Source of the DNA: an uncultured Sutterella sp.
GTDB taxonomy: Bacteria > Pseudomonadota > Gammaproteobacteria > Burkholderiales > Burkholderiaceae_F
Direction: 5' to 3'
DNA length: 64,000 bases
NCBI GenBank assembly: GCA_905197905.1
Contig: CAJKAP010000011.1
Span: 1-64,000 of the forward strand
In this document: positions 1-8,114 of the stretch, piece by piece
Layout: each line of letters begins with the position of its first letter
Numbering within the stretch: the first letter of the stretch is position 1
Translations under genes and position numbers: made by a program
Notes under the pieces: model-generated
What the model saw: the letters and a program-made list of their open reading frames with translations, nothing else
Told to the model about the DNA's origin: nothing
Databases searched by the model: none

Positions 1-44
1 TGATAGTTGGTTGTATTTCCAGTGAAAGTAGGACATTGCCGAGC
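1..44 (+). rRNA. rrf: 5S rRNA, 3' end only
   Basis: The first ~44 bases match the 3' part of a bacterial 5S rRNA: TGATAGT followed by a variable arm, then GTGAAAGTAGGACAT and GCCGAGC. The 5' part lies outside the window. A strong terminator follows about 13 bases later, as expected at the end of an rRNA operon transcribed left to right. Recognised by motif only, so the exact 3' end is approximate. Confidence 0.8.
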
Positions 45-56
45 TCTCCCATTAGG

Positions 57-96
57 AACCCCTGTTACCTTGACGGTAGCAGGGGTTTCGTCTTTT
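57..96 (+). terminator. Rho-independent terminator of the rRNA operon
   Basis: A 13-bp stem (57-69 with 75-87, one G-T pair) has a 5-nt loop and is followed by a T-rich run. It sits just after the 5S rRNA end. Confidence 0.85.
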
Positions 97-219
97 CTGG
101 CGTAGAACTTTTCTAGAAATTCCTCACCATTTTCCTCCTCCCTCTCACGAAGCTTTTCGCTTAAACGTTCTACAATGGTGAGAACAGTTTAAAAAATTGA
201 TTTCAATTACCACAAAACT

Positions 220-1623
220 ATGGCAGATTCTCTTTTTGGTGATGATGACGTCCTGTCGCCCCAGAAGGCGACTCCCACTGCAAAACAGACAGTGGTGACC
301 CCAACGACTCAGCCTCTAGCGGAGCGCATGCGCCCGCAGACACTCGATGAAGTCATTGGGCAGACGCATCTCTTGGGACCAGGCGCTCCTTTGCGTGTGG
401 CCTTTGAAAATCATCGCCCACACTCGATGATTCTCTGGGGACCTCCTGGCGTTGGTAAAACCACATTAGCGCGTTTGATGGCTAGTGCCTTTGATATGCC
501 TTTCTTAGCGATCTCCGCAGTGCTGAGCGGCGTGAAAGACATTCGTGATGCCGTTGAACAGGCACAGCACACAATGCAGCTCACGGGCAAATCTACGCTT
601 CTCTTTGTGGACGAAGTTCACCGCTTTAATAAGAGCCAACAGGATGCGTTCTTGCCTCACGTTGAATCGGGTCTCTTTATCTTTGTGGGCGCAACCACAG
701 AGAACCCCTCCTTTGAATGCGTGAGTGCGCTCTTGAGCCGTGCAACCGTCTACCAGCTTCAGAGCTTGTCAGCTGACGAAGCGAAGACGCTTCTTGAGCG
801 CACGATGATGAAAGAATTCCCCACAATCATCATGAACGATGAAGCGAAGGAAATCTTGATTCAGTTGGCGGACGGGGATGCTCGTCGTCTTTTGAACGCT
901 TTAGATGTCACCTGCACGATGGCTAAAGAACGTCAGATCGACGCGATCGATGCAGAGTTTTTACGCAAAACAACGCCCGCTACGCTTCGCCGATTTGATA
1001 AAGGGGGAGACAACTTCTACGACCAGATTAGTGCAATGCACAAGTCGGTTCGTGGCTCTGACCCCGATGCGGCGCTCTATTGGATGGTGCGTATGTTGGA
1101 CGGCGGGGCGGATCCCCTTTATATCGCTCGTCGTATTCAGCGCATGGCGATTGAAGATATTTCGCTCGCAGATCCTCGTGCTTTGCAGATTGCTGTGGAT
1201 GCCGCGACAGTCTTTGAACGTTTGGGCTCTCCAGAAGGCGAATTAGCGCTTGCTCAGGCCGTGGTGTACCTCGCCTGTGCGCCGAAGAGTAATGCGGTTT
1301 ATAACGCCTATAACGAGGTGAGAAGCTTCGTGAAGAAGGATCAGACGCGTCCAGTACCAATGCACCTGCGTAACGCCCCGACAAAGCTCATGAAAGAGTT
1401 GGGCTATAGTCAGGGCTACCGCTACGCGCACGATGAGCCTGAAGCTTTTGCGGCTGGCGAAACTTATCTCCCTGAAGGCCTTGAAGGCAAGAGTTGGTAC
1501 CACCCAACCGATCGTGGGTTAGAGATCAAGATTGGTGAAAAGCTTCAGCATTTGAAAGAACTCAATGAAGAGGCGATTCGTCAGGGTAAAGGTCGCAAAC
1601 GCGGTCAAGGTAAACAGGTTTAA
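220..1623 (+). CDS. rarA: Replication-associated recombination protein A (RarA/MgsA), AAA+ ATPase
   Basis: 467 aa, normal length for the family. RarA is a cytoplasmic clamp-loader-like AAA+ ATPase acting at stalled replication forks. Visible motifs: Walker A GPPGVGKT (residues ~74-81), Walker B LLFVDE (~127-132) followed by HRFNKSQQD, sensor-1 GATTENPSFE (~157-166) and an LLSR arginine finger. The C-terminal oligomerisation domain (APKSNAVYNAY and following) is complete. In many betaproteobacteria rarA lies directly before serS, as here. A start at 220 fits the N-terminal LFGDDD clamp-binding-like stretch. Upstream lies about 120 bases of AT-rich sequence after the rRNA terminator. Confidence 0.95.
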   Translation: MADSLFGDDDVLSPQKATPTAKQTVVTPTTQPLAERMRPQTLDEVIGQTHLLGPGAPLRVAFENHRPHSMILWGPPGVGKTTLARLMASAFDMPFLAISAVLSGVKDIRDAVEQAQHTMQLTGKSTLLFVDEVHRFNKSQQDAFLPHVESGLFIFVGATTENPSFECVSALLSRATVYQLQSLSADEAKTLLERTMMKEFPTIIMNDEAKEILIQLADGDARRLLNALDVTCTMAKERQIDAIDAEFLRKTTPATLRRFDKGGDNFYDQISAMHKSVRGSDPDAALYWMVRMLDGGADPLYIARRIQRMAIEDISLADPRALQIAVDAATVFERLGSPEGELALAQAVVYLACAPKSNAVYNAYNEVRSFVKKDQTRPVPMHLRNAPTKLMKELGYSQGYRYAHDEPEAFAAGETYLPEGLEGKSWYHPTDRGLEIKIGEKLQHLKELNEEAIRQGKGRKRGQGKQV

Positions 1624-1719
1624 TCGGTTTTTTATCGAGTTCGCCCTCTGAAATCCGCGCTCTTTCTGATATTGGACATGGAAAGTTCTCGCGAGAGCTG
1701 GAGGGCGCTCTCTTTAGGT

Positions 1720-1728
1720 TGATATAAT
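1720..1728 (+). promoter_or_regulatory. Extended -10 promoter candidate for serS
   Basis: TGATATAAT is an extended -10 element (TG-N-TATAAT) about 105 bases before serS. No good -35 is seen, and a partial palindrome around TCTCGCGAGA (1687-1696) covers the -35 area. The leader then holds a 7-bp hairpin (1739-1745 with 1752-1758). Confidence 0.5.
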
Positions 1729-1831
1729 TTAAAAATTAGGACCAAAAACGCTTGGTCCCCTCATTTATGACAAACTCAAGGCGGGTGATGATGCCTAGCT
1801 CTGAGCGCTAACAATAAAGGTTAAGTTCGTT

Positions 1832-3145
1832 ATGCTCGATCCCAACATGTTAAGAAAGCAACTCCCTGAAGTGGTGGCTCGTTTGGCTACTCGCGGTTTT
1901 GTTTTCCCTGAAGAAGAATTCAATACCTTGGAAACCGCTCGTAAGGGTATCCAGGTAAAGACCGAAGAGCTCCAAGCACGCCGCAATGCGCTCTCTAAGC
2001 AGATTGGTATGGCCAAGAAGAATGGCGAAGATGCGACGGCTTTGATGGAAGAAGCCGCTCAGCTCCCTGAAAAGCTCTCCGCTCTTGAAGGCGATTTGAA
2101 CGAAATCCTCGGTAAGCTCAACAACTTGATGCTTCGTATTCCGAATTTGCCGCACGAAAGCGTGCCTGTTGGTAAAGACGAAACGGAAAACGTAGAAGTT
2201 CGTCGTTGGGGTACGCCGCGCTCCTTTGATTTTGAAATCAAAGATCACGTGGACGTTGGTTCTCCACTCGGTATGGACTTTGATACGGCTGCTAAGGAAT
2301 CGGGCTCGCGCTTCTGCTTTATGCGTGGTCAGATCGCTCGCTTGCATCGTTCTTTGGCACAGTTCATGCTCTACACGCACACGCATGAACATGGCTACAT
2401 CGAATGCTACACGCCTTACATCGTGACCGCCTCGACCATGCAGGGTACGGGTCAGTTGCCGAAGTTTGAAGAAGACCTCTTCGCGGCGAAGAAGGGTGGC
2501 GCTACGGGTGAAGGCGAACAGATGTACTTGGTGCCGACCGCTGAAGTCACGTTGACGAACCAGGTCGCTGGCATGATGTTAAAAGACAAGGACCTTCCGA
2601 TTCACGTGACCGCTCATACGCCTTGCTTCCGTTCTGAAGCTGGTGCTTATGGTCGTGACACGCGCGGTATGATCCGTCAGCATCAGTTTGACAAGGTGGA
2701 AATGGTCCGTATCACGCGTCCTGAAGATTCCTATCGTGAATTGGAAGAAATGACGCACAACGCGGAAATGATTCTCCAGAAGTTGGGCCTTCCCTATCGC
2801 GTGATGGCTTTGAGCACGGGCGACATGGGCTTTGGCGCAACGAAGACCTATGACTTGGAAGTGTGGCTCCCGGCACAGGATACGTATCGCGAAATTTCGT
2901 CCTGCTCCAACTGCGAAGACTTCCAGGCTCGCCGTATGGGTACGCGTTACAAGGACGCCAACGGTAAGTCGCACTACGTGCACACCTTGAACGGTTCTGG
3001 CTTGGCCGTGGGTCGTACGTTGGTGGCTGTGCTTGAAAACTATCAGAATGCTGATGGTTCCGTGACGGTGCCTGAAGTGTTGCGTCCGTTCATGGATGGC
3101 GTGGAAAAACTCGTTCCTTCTGAAGACGGTTTATTCGCCCACTAA
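1832..3145 (+). CDS. serS: Seryl-tRNA synthetase
   Basis: 437 aa class II aminoacyl-tRNA synthetase that charges tRNA-Ser with serine in the cytoplasm. The N-terminal long coiled-coil arm (residues ~1-110) binds the tRNA long variable arm. The catalytic core shows motif 2 (FRSEAGAYGRDTRGMIRQHQ) and motif 3 (GSGLAVGRTLVAVLENYQ). The start ATG at 1832 gives the standard N-terminus MLDPNMLRKQ. A tRNA-Ser gene follows 87 bases downstream, so the enzyme and one of its substrates may be co-transcribed. Confidence 0.97.
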   Translation: MLDPNMLRKQLPEVVARLATRGFVFPEEEFNTLETARKGIQVKTEELQARRNALSKQIGMAKKNGEDATALMEEAAQLPEKLSALEGDLNEILGKLNNLMLRIPNLPHESVPVGKDETENVEVRRWGTPRSFDFEIKDHVDVGSPLGMDFDTAAKESGSRFCFMRGQIARLHRSLAQFMLYTHTHEHGYIECYTPYIVTASTMQGTGQLPKFEEDLFAAKKGGATGEGEQMYLVPTAEVTLTNQVAGMMLKDKDLPIHVTAHTPCFRSEAGAYGRDTRGMIRQHQFDKVEMVRITRPEDSYRELEEMTHNAEMILQKLGLPYRVMALSTGDMGFGATKTYDLEVWLPAQDTYREISSCSNCEDFQARRMGTRYKDANGKSHYVHTLNGSGLAVGRTLVAVLENYQNADGSVTVPEVLRPFMDGVEKLVPSEDGLFAH

Positions 3146-3232
3146 AAACACACGAAAACTAGACAGAGAAGAAGCTTGACGAGTTTGACAAAATCGCCAA
3201 GCTTCGGTAAGATTCTTTGTCTACATTCTGTC

Positions 3233-3323
3233 GGAAGGATGGCAGAGAGGTCGAATGCGCCGGACTCGAAATCCGGTATACGGTTATACCGTATCGTGGG
3301 TTCAAATCCCACTCCTTCCGCCA
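3233..3323 (+). tRNA. tRNA-Ser (anticodon CGA)
   Basis: A 91-nt class II tRNA. The acceptor stem GGAAGGA pairs with TCCTTCC, the discriminator is G, and CCA is encoded. The anticodon arm is CCGGA-CTCGAAA-TCCGG, giving anticodon CGA. The long variable arm is TATACGG-TTA-TACCGTAT-like, as in serine tRNAs, and the T arm carries GTGGGTTCAAATCCCAC. It reads UCG codons. Confidence 0.96.
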
Positions 3324-3348
3324 TTAGCCCTGTTAGAAAGGGAATAGG

Positions 3349-3379
3349 AAAGTGAACAATTGTTCACTTTTTTGTTTTC
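3349..3379 (+). terminator. Terminator after serS/tRNA-Ser
   Basis: A perfect 22-bp palindrome (3349-3370, arms AAAGTGAACA/TGTTCACTTT) is followed by T-rich sequence on the plus strand. It lies between tRNA-Ser and the convergent amidohydrolase gene and could serve both directions. Confidence 0.75.
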
Positions 3380-3401
3380 TGCTCTTCCCTTTTTTCTCTT
3401 C

Positions 3402-4808
3402 TTAGGCTACGCGAATGCGCTCAACAGGCAAAGAAGGATCCACGACGATCGCTTTCATGCCACGCGCTTCAATACTTTTCACGCCGCGCTCAGTACAAAT
3501 TACCGTTGCCCCTTTCGAGCGAACCTCTCCATCCCAAAGGACTTTTTGACCACCAACAAGTGTGGCTTTAGGCGTTTGTGTGGCGAGGTCGTAAATCGTA
3601 ATGTCCGCATCCGCCCCCATCGAGAGGTGACCTTTTTGCTGGAGTCGCAGCATACGGGCGGGATTGAGCGAAGTTTTCTGCACAAATTCAGGAAGCGTCA
3701 AGACCCCTAACTTCACGAGCGAAAGCCCAAGCGACAAGATGACATTGCGCGGAATACAACCGCCGTCCGTAGAGATGGCATCCACGACAAAACTGCCATC
3801 GTCACGCTTAGCTTGAGCGATCAAAATACGGGGAATTGGCGGGTTCACGTTAAAGCTGCCACCCACGTTCGTATTGTTCGCTTCCCAATATTCGTAAGCT
3901 TTTTGACCCGTCATGAGGTTGGAATACCCGCCTGCGTCATAAACGACAAAGGCTTTGCCAGCGAGAATCGCTGCCTTGACGCCTTCTCGGTCTGGCGTAT
4001 AGCCAAAGCGACGCAAACAGTTGCCTGTAACCTTGGATTGAATTTGCCCATTTTCGTCGCACGTCAAGCGTGTGCCATTCATGGGGGAGATGTAGCTTTC
4101 AGAGAAAATATTCGGGTTCTTCTTGAGAAGGTCAATGGCGAGTTGTGCTTCTTCAATTTCGTCTTTAATTGCGCCACGGCAGTAAGCGTTAATGTGCGCT
4201 AAGTGAAGGGGATAGCCGTTGGCCATTTCAACGGCCTCTTGCATGCCTTCAATGTTGGAGCCATGAGCGCTCGTGCCTGCGTGCCAAGCAATATAGGCTC
4301 GACGCTCAAGCGCGGTTTCAATCAAGGTGGCCGAGACTTCTGGCGTGAGCGGGTAGTGACCACCCAAGAGCTTCACACCAAGCGCCCCACCGTCGAGCGA
4401 GCGGTCAATGAGTTCCACCATCTCGGCTTTGCTTGGCGTATCCGTTTTAAAGGTGAAAGGTGGGGAGGCAAATTGCAAAATCGCCATATTGATCCCAACG
4501 CCATACTCTGGGACGTTGTCGAGAATGTCGTCCAAGGGACCTGCCATATCAAGGCAGGTGGTTACGCCATTCATGGCAAGCATTCTGGGTCCAAAAGGCG
4601 AGCCCCACATTGAGCCCAAATGCACGTGGCTATCAATGATGCCTGGTTGAAGCACGTAGCCCGTGAAATCCACAGTTTCGTGCGCAGGCACGTCAAGCGA
4701 AGCGCCAAGTGCGGCAATCTTGCCCTCGGCAATCGCCACGTCGGCGACTTGATTAATGCCGTTTAAAGGATCGACCACATGAGCGCCGCGCAAAAGTAGA
4801 TCAAACAT
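3402..4808 (-). CDS. Putative amidohydrolase (D-aminoacylase/dihydroorotase-like superfamily)
   Basis: 468 aa. A metal-dependent TIM-barrel amidohydrolase of unknown substrate. Seen: an N-terminal beta-sandwich part, HVH metal ligands (residues 61-63), GVKLLGG with a candidate carbamylated lysine (K146), further histidines in WHAG (H176) and LAHINAYC (H205), and STDGG carrying the candidate catalytic Asp. The C-terminus GADADITIYDLA is typical of the superfamily. ATG at 4808 is preferred over the GTG one codon upstream because AGGAGG lies 7 bases before it. It stands alone between convergent serS/tRNA-Ser and divergent scpB. It could be an N-acyl-D-amino-acid deacylase, a hydantoinase-like enzyme or something unrelated; sequence alone does not decide. 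Confidence 0.85.
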   Translation of the reverse strand: MFDLLLRGAHVVDPLNGINQVADVAIAEGKIAALGASLDVPAHETVDFTGYVLQPGIIDSHVHLGSMWGSPFGPRMLAMNGVTTCLDMAGPLDDILDNVPEYGVGINMAILQFASPPFTFKTDTPSKAEMVELIDRSLDGGALGVKLLGGHYPLTPEVSATLIETALERRAYIAWHAGTSAHGSNIEGMQEAVEMANGYPLHLAHINAYCRGAIKDEIEEAQLAIDLLKKNPNIFSESYISPMNGTRLTCDENGQIQSKVTGNCLRRFGYTPDREGVKAAILAGKAFVVYDAGGYSNLMTGQKAYEYWEANNTNVGGSFNVNPPIPRILIAQAKRDDGSFVVDAISTDGGCIPRNVILSLGLSLVKLGVLTLPEFVQKTSLNPARMLRLQQKGHLSMGADADITIYDLATQTPKATLVGGQKVLWDGEVRSKGATVICTERGVKSIEARGMKAIVVDPSLPVERIRVA

Positions 4809-5107
4809 CACTTATCCTCCTTTCAGTCATTTGATGCCACGCTTTTGAGTCTAGCGCAATTTTTTCAAGGACTGTAAGAGGGAAAATAAGGAGGTGTAGA
4901 ATCTCCGTTCTCACTTGCACTTTCCACCTAGCTGTGCGAGAATCGAGCCTCTTCTTTTAAAAGAAGTCCTCCCAAAGCGCTTCTTCGCGCACTCGTCACA
5001 ATTGGCATTGCATTTGTGTCGCTTAGATTGTCCTGATAGACCGACAACTTCTCGTACAATACACAGGACTTCTTCCTTTCCATTTCACATTGGGTAGCCT
5101 AATCCTT

Positions 5108-5755
5108 ATGCCTGATTTCATTCATTTGGTTTTGGAGACTGCTCTTTTGAGCGCGAAAAAGCCATTAGCTGTGCGCGAGTTGCGTCGTCTTTTTGATGAC
5201 CGCTATAGCGCCAAAGAAGTCAAAGAGGCGCTGGGCGAAATTCAGACCGAATGGCAAGAGCGCGGTTTGCGCCTTGTGGAATTGGGAACAGGGTGGCGCT
5301 TTCAGACCGCTCCAGAAATGGGGCGCTATTTAAGCCGCTTAGAAGAAGAGCGTCCCGTGCGCTATTCGCGCGCTGCGCTTGAAGTGCTCGCGATTATTGC
5401 TTACCGACAGCCAGTGACGCGCGGTGATATTGAAGAAATTCGCGGTGTGACTGTGAACACCAATGTACTGCGCCAGTTTGAAGAGCGTGGTTGGGTGGAA
5501 ACGCTAGGGTATCGCGAAACGCCAGGTCGTCCTGCTCTTTTAGGGACGACTCGACAATTTTTAAATGATCTGGGTATCAAAAGTTTGGATGAGTTGCCAG
5601 CAATGCCAGAGAGCCCAGAACCGGATTTTCCGCTCACTAGTATGGGGACACTCTTCACAGAAGATGCGCCCGAAGATGATGAAGCCTCAGAAGAGGAAGA
5701 AAGGACTAGTGACAATTTGATGCTCCCGAAGGAGACAGACGTTGAAGACAAATAA
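5108..5755 (+). CDS. scpB: Segregation and condensation protein B
   Basis: 215 aa. ScpB is the winged-helix partner of SMC-ScpA in chromosome condensation and segregation. The protein shows two tandem winged-helix regions (for example LEVLAIIAYRQPVTRGDIEEIRG and GWVETLGYRETPGRPALLGTT) and an acidic C-terminal tail. ATG at 5108 is chosen; an in-frame TTG at 5090 is possible, but neither has a good ribosome site. A -10-like TACAAT lies at 5055-5060. The 3' end overlaps rluB by 14 bases, so the two are translationally coupled, a common scpB-rluB pairing. Confidence 0.92.
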   Translation: MPDFIHLVLETALLSAKKPLAVRELRRLFDDRYSAKEVKEALGEIQTEWQERGLRLVELGTGWRFQTAPEMGRYLSRLEEERPVRYSRAALEVLAIIAYRQPVTRGDIEEIRGVTVNTNVLRQFEERGWVETLGYRETPGRPALLGTTRQFLNDLGIKSLDELPAMPESPEPDFPLTSMGTLFTEDAPEDDEASEEEERTSDNLMLPKETDVEDK

Positions 5756-7055
5756 TAATGGCCGTGGTCGTGATCGCTATGCCACGGAAAAGAAACGTAC
5801 CCCATTTCGCCGTCCACAAAAGCGTGTGGAGAGCACTTACGCGAGTGAACGTGCCCGTTTGAGCACGCCGCGCGAAGCGTTTGAAGAAATGGCTGACGAT
5901 GAAAACTTTGCTGGTTTTTCTGATCGTCCCTTAGCGCTCGAAATTATCGACCGTGCCCGTAATGCCAAACAGGCTGATCTGCCCACTGAAAAGTTGCAGA
6001 AAGTCTTGGCTGAAGCTGGCATGGGGTCTCGCCGCGCGATGGAAGAATTGATTCAGACGGGTGTGGTGACGATTAATGGTCGTACCGCTACGTTAGGGGA
6101 TCGTGTGAGCGCAGCTGACATGATTCGTGTGGAAGGTCGCTTGGTGCGCCGCCGTGCAGAAGTCGAAGGCGGTACGCCGCGCGTCATTCTCTACCATAAG
6201 CCCGTTGGCGAAATCGTTTCTCGTGATGACCCAGAAGGTCGTCCGAGCGTGTTCGCTCAGCTCCCGCGTGTGCATGGTAGCCGTTGGGTTGCTGTGGGTC
6301 GTTTGGACTTTAACACCGAAGGCTTGTTGCTCTTTACCACCTCGGGCGCTTTGGCTAACCGCTTAATGCACCCGCGCTACGAAATCGAACGTGAATACGC
6401 AGTGCGCGTTGTGGGCGAACTCGAAGCAGAAGATATTTTGAAGTTGCAAAATGGCGTTGAGCTCGAAGACGGCATGGCCAAATTTGACCTCTTAACCGAC
6501 GAAGGTGGTACGGGGATGAACCACTGGTATCGCGTGCAGATTAAAGAAGGGCGTAACCGTGAAGTGCGTCGCCTCTTTGAAGCGGTCAACAAGACGGTGA
6601 GCCGTTTGATCCGTATTCGCTATGGTGCGATTTCGCTCCCGAAGAGCTTGGCTCGTGGTCAGCGTATGGAATTGGAACCCGAACAGGTTCGCGCTTGGAT
6701 GGCAGACTTAAAGAGCCAAGAAAAGGCTTTGGCTCCTCAGGCGGAAAAGAAAGCGGCTGCGAAGAAAGCGGAAAAAGCGATTGCTCGTCAGCGCTTTGCC
6801 GCAACGAACCGTGATGCGTTTGAACGCCCGGCTTATGGTCGTCGCAATGATCGCACGGAAGAGGGGACGGAAGAAAAACCACGTCGCTCTGGAAAGCGCT
6901 TTGCTGAGGGTCGCAGTGACCGCACGGGTGTGCCTATGTGGGATGCGCGCGATATGAGTGATCGTCCAACGCAGCGCCGTCGTACCAAGCCCGCCACGAA
7001 GGCTGATGGCGCTCGCTCTGAATCGCCCGCTCGCAAGCGTAACCCGCGCGAATAA
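5742..7055 (+). CDS. rluB: 23S rRNA pseudouridine synthase (RluB type)
   Basis: 437 aa. RsuA/RluB-family enzyme that converts a uridine of 23S rRNA helix 80-93 to pseudouridine. An S4 RNA-binding domain lies at about residues 82-130 (KLQKVLAEAGMGSRRAMEEL), then the catalytic domain with GRLDFNTEGLLLFT (catalytic Asp ~189). The start is TTG at 5742, supported by AAGGAG about 7 bases upstream inside scpB. There is an N-terminal extension of about 80 residues and a long Lys/Arg/Ala-rich C-terminal tail (after ~residue 330), as often seen in betaproteobacterial RluB. RluE/RluF type is less likely because of the scpB neighbour. Confidence 0.92.
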   Translation: MKTNNNGRGRDRYATEKKRTPFRRPQKRVESTYASERARLSTPREAFEEMADDENFAGFSDRPLALEIIDRARNAKQADLPTEKLQKVLAEAGMGSRRAMEELIQTGVVTINGRTATLGDRVSAADMIRVEGRLVRRRAEVEGGTPRVILYHKPVGEIVSRDDPEGRPSVFAQLPRVHGSRWVAVGRLDFNTEGLLLFTTSGALANRLMHPRYEIEREYAVRVVGELEAEDILKLQNGVELEDGMAKFDLLTDEGGTGMNHWYRVQIKEGRNREVRRLFEAVNKTVSRLIRIRYGAISLPKSLARGQRMELEPEQVRAWMADLKSQEKALAPQAEKKAAAKKAEKAIARQRFAATNRDAFERPAYGRRNDRTEEGTEEKPRRSGKRFAEGRSDRTGVPMWDARDMSDRPTQRRRTKPATKADGARSESPARKRNPRE

Positions 7056-7120
7056 GCTCGAAACATTTCGAGTACATCAAATGTGACATTTCTCTTTAAA
7101 AATCAAAGGGAAAAAGAAGA

Positions 7121-7157
7121 AAAAGCACTGATTTCACTTGCATTTCAGTGCTTTTTT
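7121..7157 (+). terminator. rluB terminator
   Basis: An 11-bp stem (7121-7131 with 7145-7155), 13-nt loop and T run. The loop contains the -35 hexamer of the next promoter (7138-7143). Confidence 0.8.
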
Positions 7158-7166
7158 CCATACAAT
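7138..7166 (+). promoter_or_regulatory. Sigma70-type promoter of the candidate ncRNA
   Basis: -35 TTGCAT (7138-7143), a spacer of exactly 17 bp and -10 TACAAT (7161-7166). Predicted transcription start is near 7172. The promoter is nested inside the terminator hairpin of rluB. Confidence 0.7.
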
Positions 7167-7171
7167 CACGG

Positions 7172-7419
7172 CATTCCTAATCGTCTGAGGTAACCCACGC
7201 AAAGAGGTTATGCGCTTTACGAGAGTGGCAAACTGAGTAAAGGGCACGAGGTGGAATGAAGTTCAAGCAACAGAAATAAAAGCGTTGCCTCTTCTTTAAA
7301 GAGAAACGCTCTGTTGTTACCCTGTGGGTGTTGCTCTCCCTCGTTGGCCTTTGAAGACCAGCCATAGAGCACATCGACGATAGAGGGTTCATGAATGGGC
7401 GTTTGCCCATTTTTTTTTT
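7172..7419 (+). ncRNA. Candidate structured non-coding RNA, about 250 nt, class unknown
   Basis: Bounded by a good promoter and a strong intrinsic terminator on the same strand, with no credible reading frame. By eye it folds: CAACAG (7268-7273) pairs with CTGTTG (7311-7316), AGCGTT (7281-7286) with AACGCT (7305-7310), CTCTT (7289-7293) with AAGAG (7299-7303), CTTTAC (7215-7220) with GTAAAG (7237-7242), ACGAGG (7246-7251) with CCTCGT (7339-7344), and ATCGTC (7180-7185) with GACGAT (7376-7381), which closes the molecule. Length and closed-rod shape recall 6S RNA, but no diagnostic motif of 6S, tmRNA, RNase P or SRP RNA was recognised. It could also be a long leader of rimP, although the terminator separates it from rimP. 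Confidence 0.55.
7394..7419 (+). terminator. Intrinsic terminator of the candidate ncRNA
   Basis: AATGGGC (7394-7400), loop GTTT, GCCCATT (7405-7411) and an uninterrupted T run to 7419. This is a textbook Rho-independent terminator on the plus strand. Confidence 0.9.
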
Positions 7420-7546
7420 GGTTTTGGGGTTCTCCTCAAGAGACAGGAACTCAACTTCGAGTCACACCTTTAGAGCGACAGAACGCCCTAACACCGACAA
7501 TGCCAATCCCTAAGAAAAACAGCTTCTACTAAAAGGAAACTGCCCA

Positions 7547-8107
7547 ATGTCCTATTCTGGAGCCTTAAATGAGCTCGTCGAACCTACCGTCACCGGTATG
7601 GGATACGAATTTGTGGATTGTGAACGCCTCGCCCGCGGGCTGGTGCGTGTCACGATTGACACTCTCGCCGAAGGTGGTATTTCACTGGAAGATTGCGAAC
7701 GAGTGAGTGATCAGCTCTCGCATCTCTTCACGGTGGAAGAAGTTGCCTATGAACGCTTGGAAGTGTCTTCCCCTGGTGTGGAACGCCCTTTAAAGCGTGC
7801 CCAAGACTGGAAGCGTTTTGCCGATAGCTTGGCCCACGTGGAACTCTACGCGCCGATGATGGCCGAAGGTTTCCCAGAGGCAGGCCGTCGTAAACTCGAT
7901 GGTCGCATTGTTGGTATTGAAGGAGAGCCTGGAGAAGAGCAAATCACCTTTGACTACTTTGAAGTCAATATTGCTCGTACGCCGGGTGTGGCTGCACTGC
8001 GCAATCGCAAGAAAAAGGTAGCGCCTGCGGATCCGATTCGTGTGACCTTCGCCTTGAGCGCTGTGGACCATGCGAACCTTATTGCTGAATTGAATTTTAA
8101 GGGGTAA
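7547..8107 (+). CDS. rimP: Ribosome maturation factor RimP
   Basis: 186 aa. RimP (YhbC/P15A) assists 30S subunit maturation. The N-terminal domain (LVEPTVTGMGYEFVDCERLARGLVRVTID) and the SSPGVERPLK motif (~residues 80-90) are diagnostic, followed by the C-terminal SH3-like part. A ribosome site AAGGAAA precedes ATG 7547. First gene of the rimP-nusA-infB cluster; nusA begins 8 bases after its stop. Confidence 0.95.
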   Translation: MSYSGALNELVEPTVTGMGYEFVDCERLARGLVRVTIDTLAEGGISLEDCERVSDQLSHLFTVEEVAYERLEVSSPGVERPLKRAQDWKRFADSLAHVELYAPMMAEGFPEAGRRKLDGRIVGIEGEPGEEQITFDYFEVNIARTPGVAALRNRKKKVAPADPIRVTFALSAVDHANLIAELNFKG

Positions 8108-8114
8108 CCCACAA

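Noticed and set aside
3142..3324. Short minus-strand frame with GVGFEPT
   Set aside because: This is the well-known spurious translation of the complement of a tRNA-Ser gene.
4915..5097. 60-aa frame before scpB
   Set aside because: No ribosome site, no similarity pattern, and it covers the scpB promoter area.
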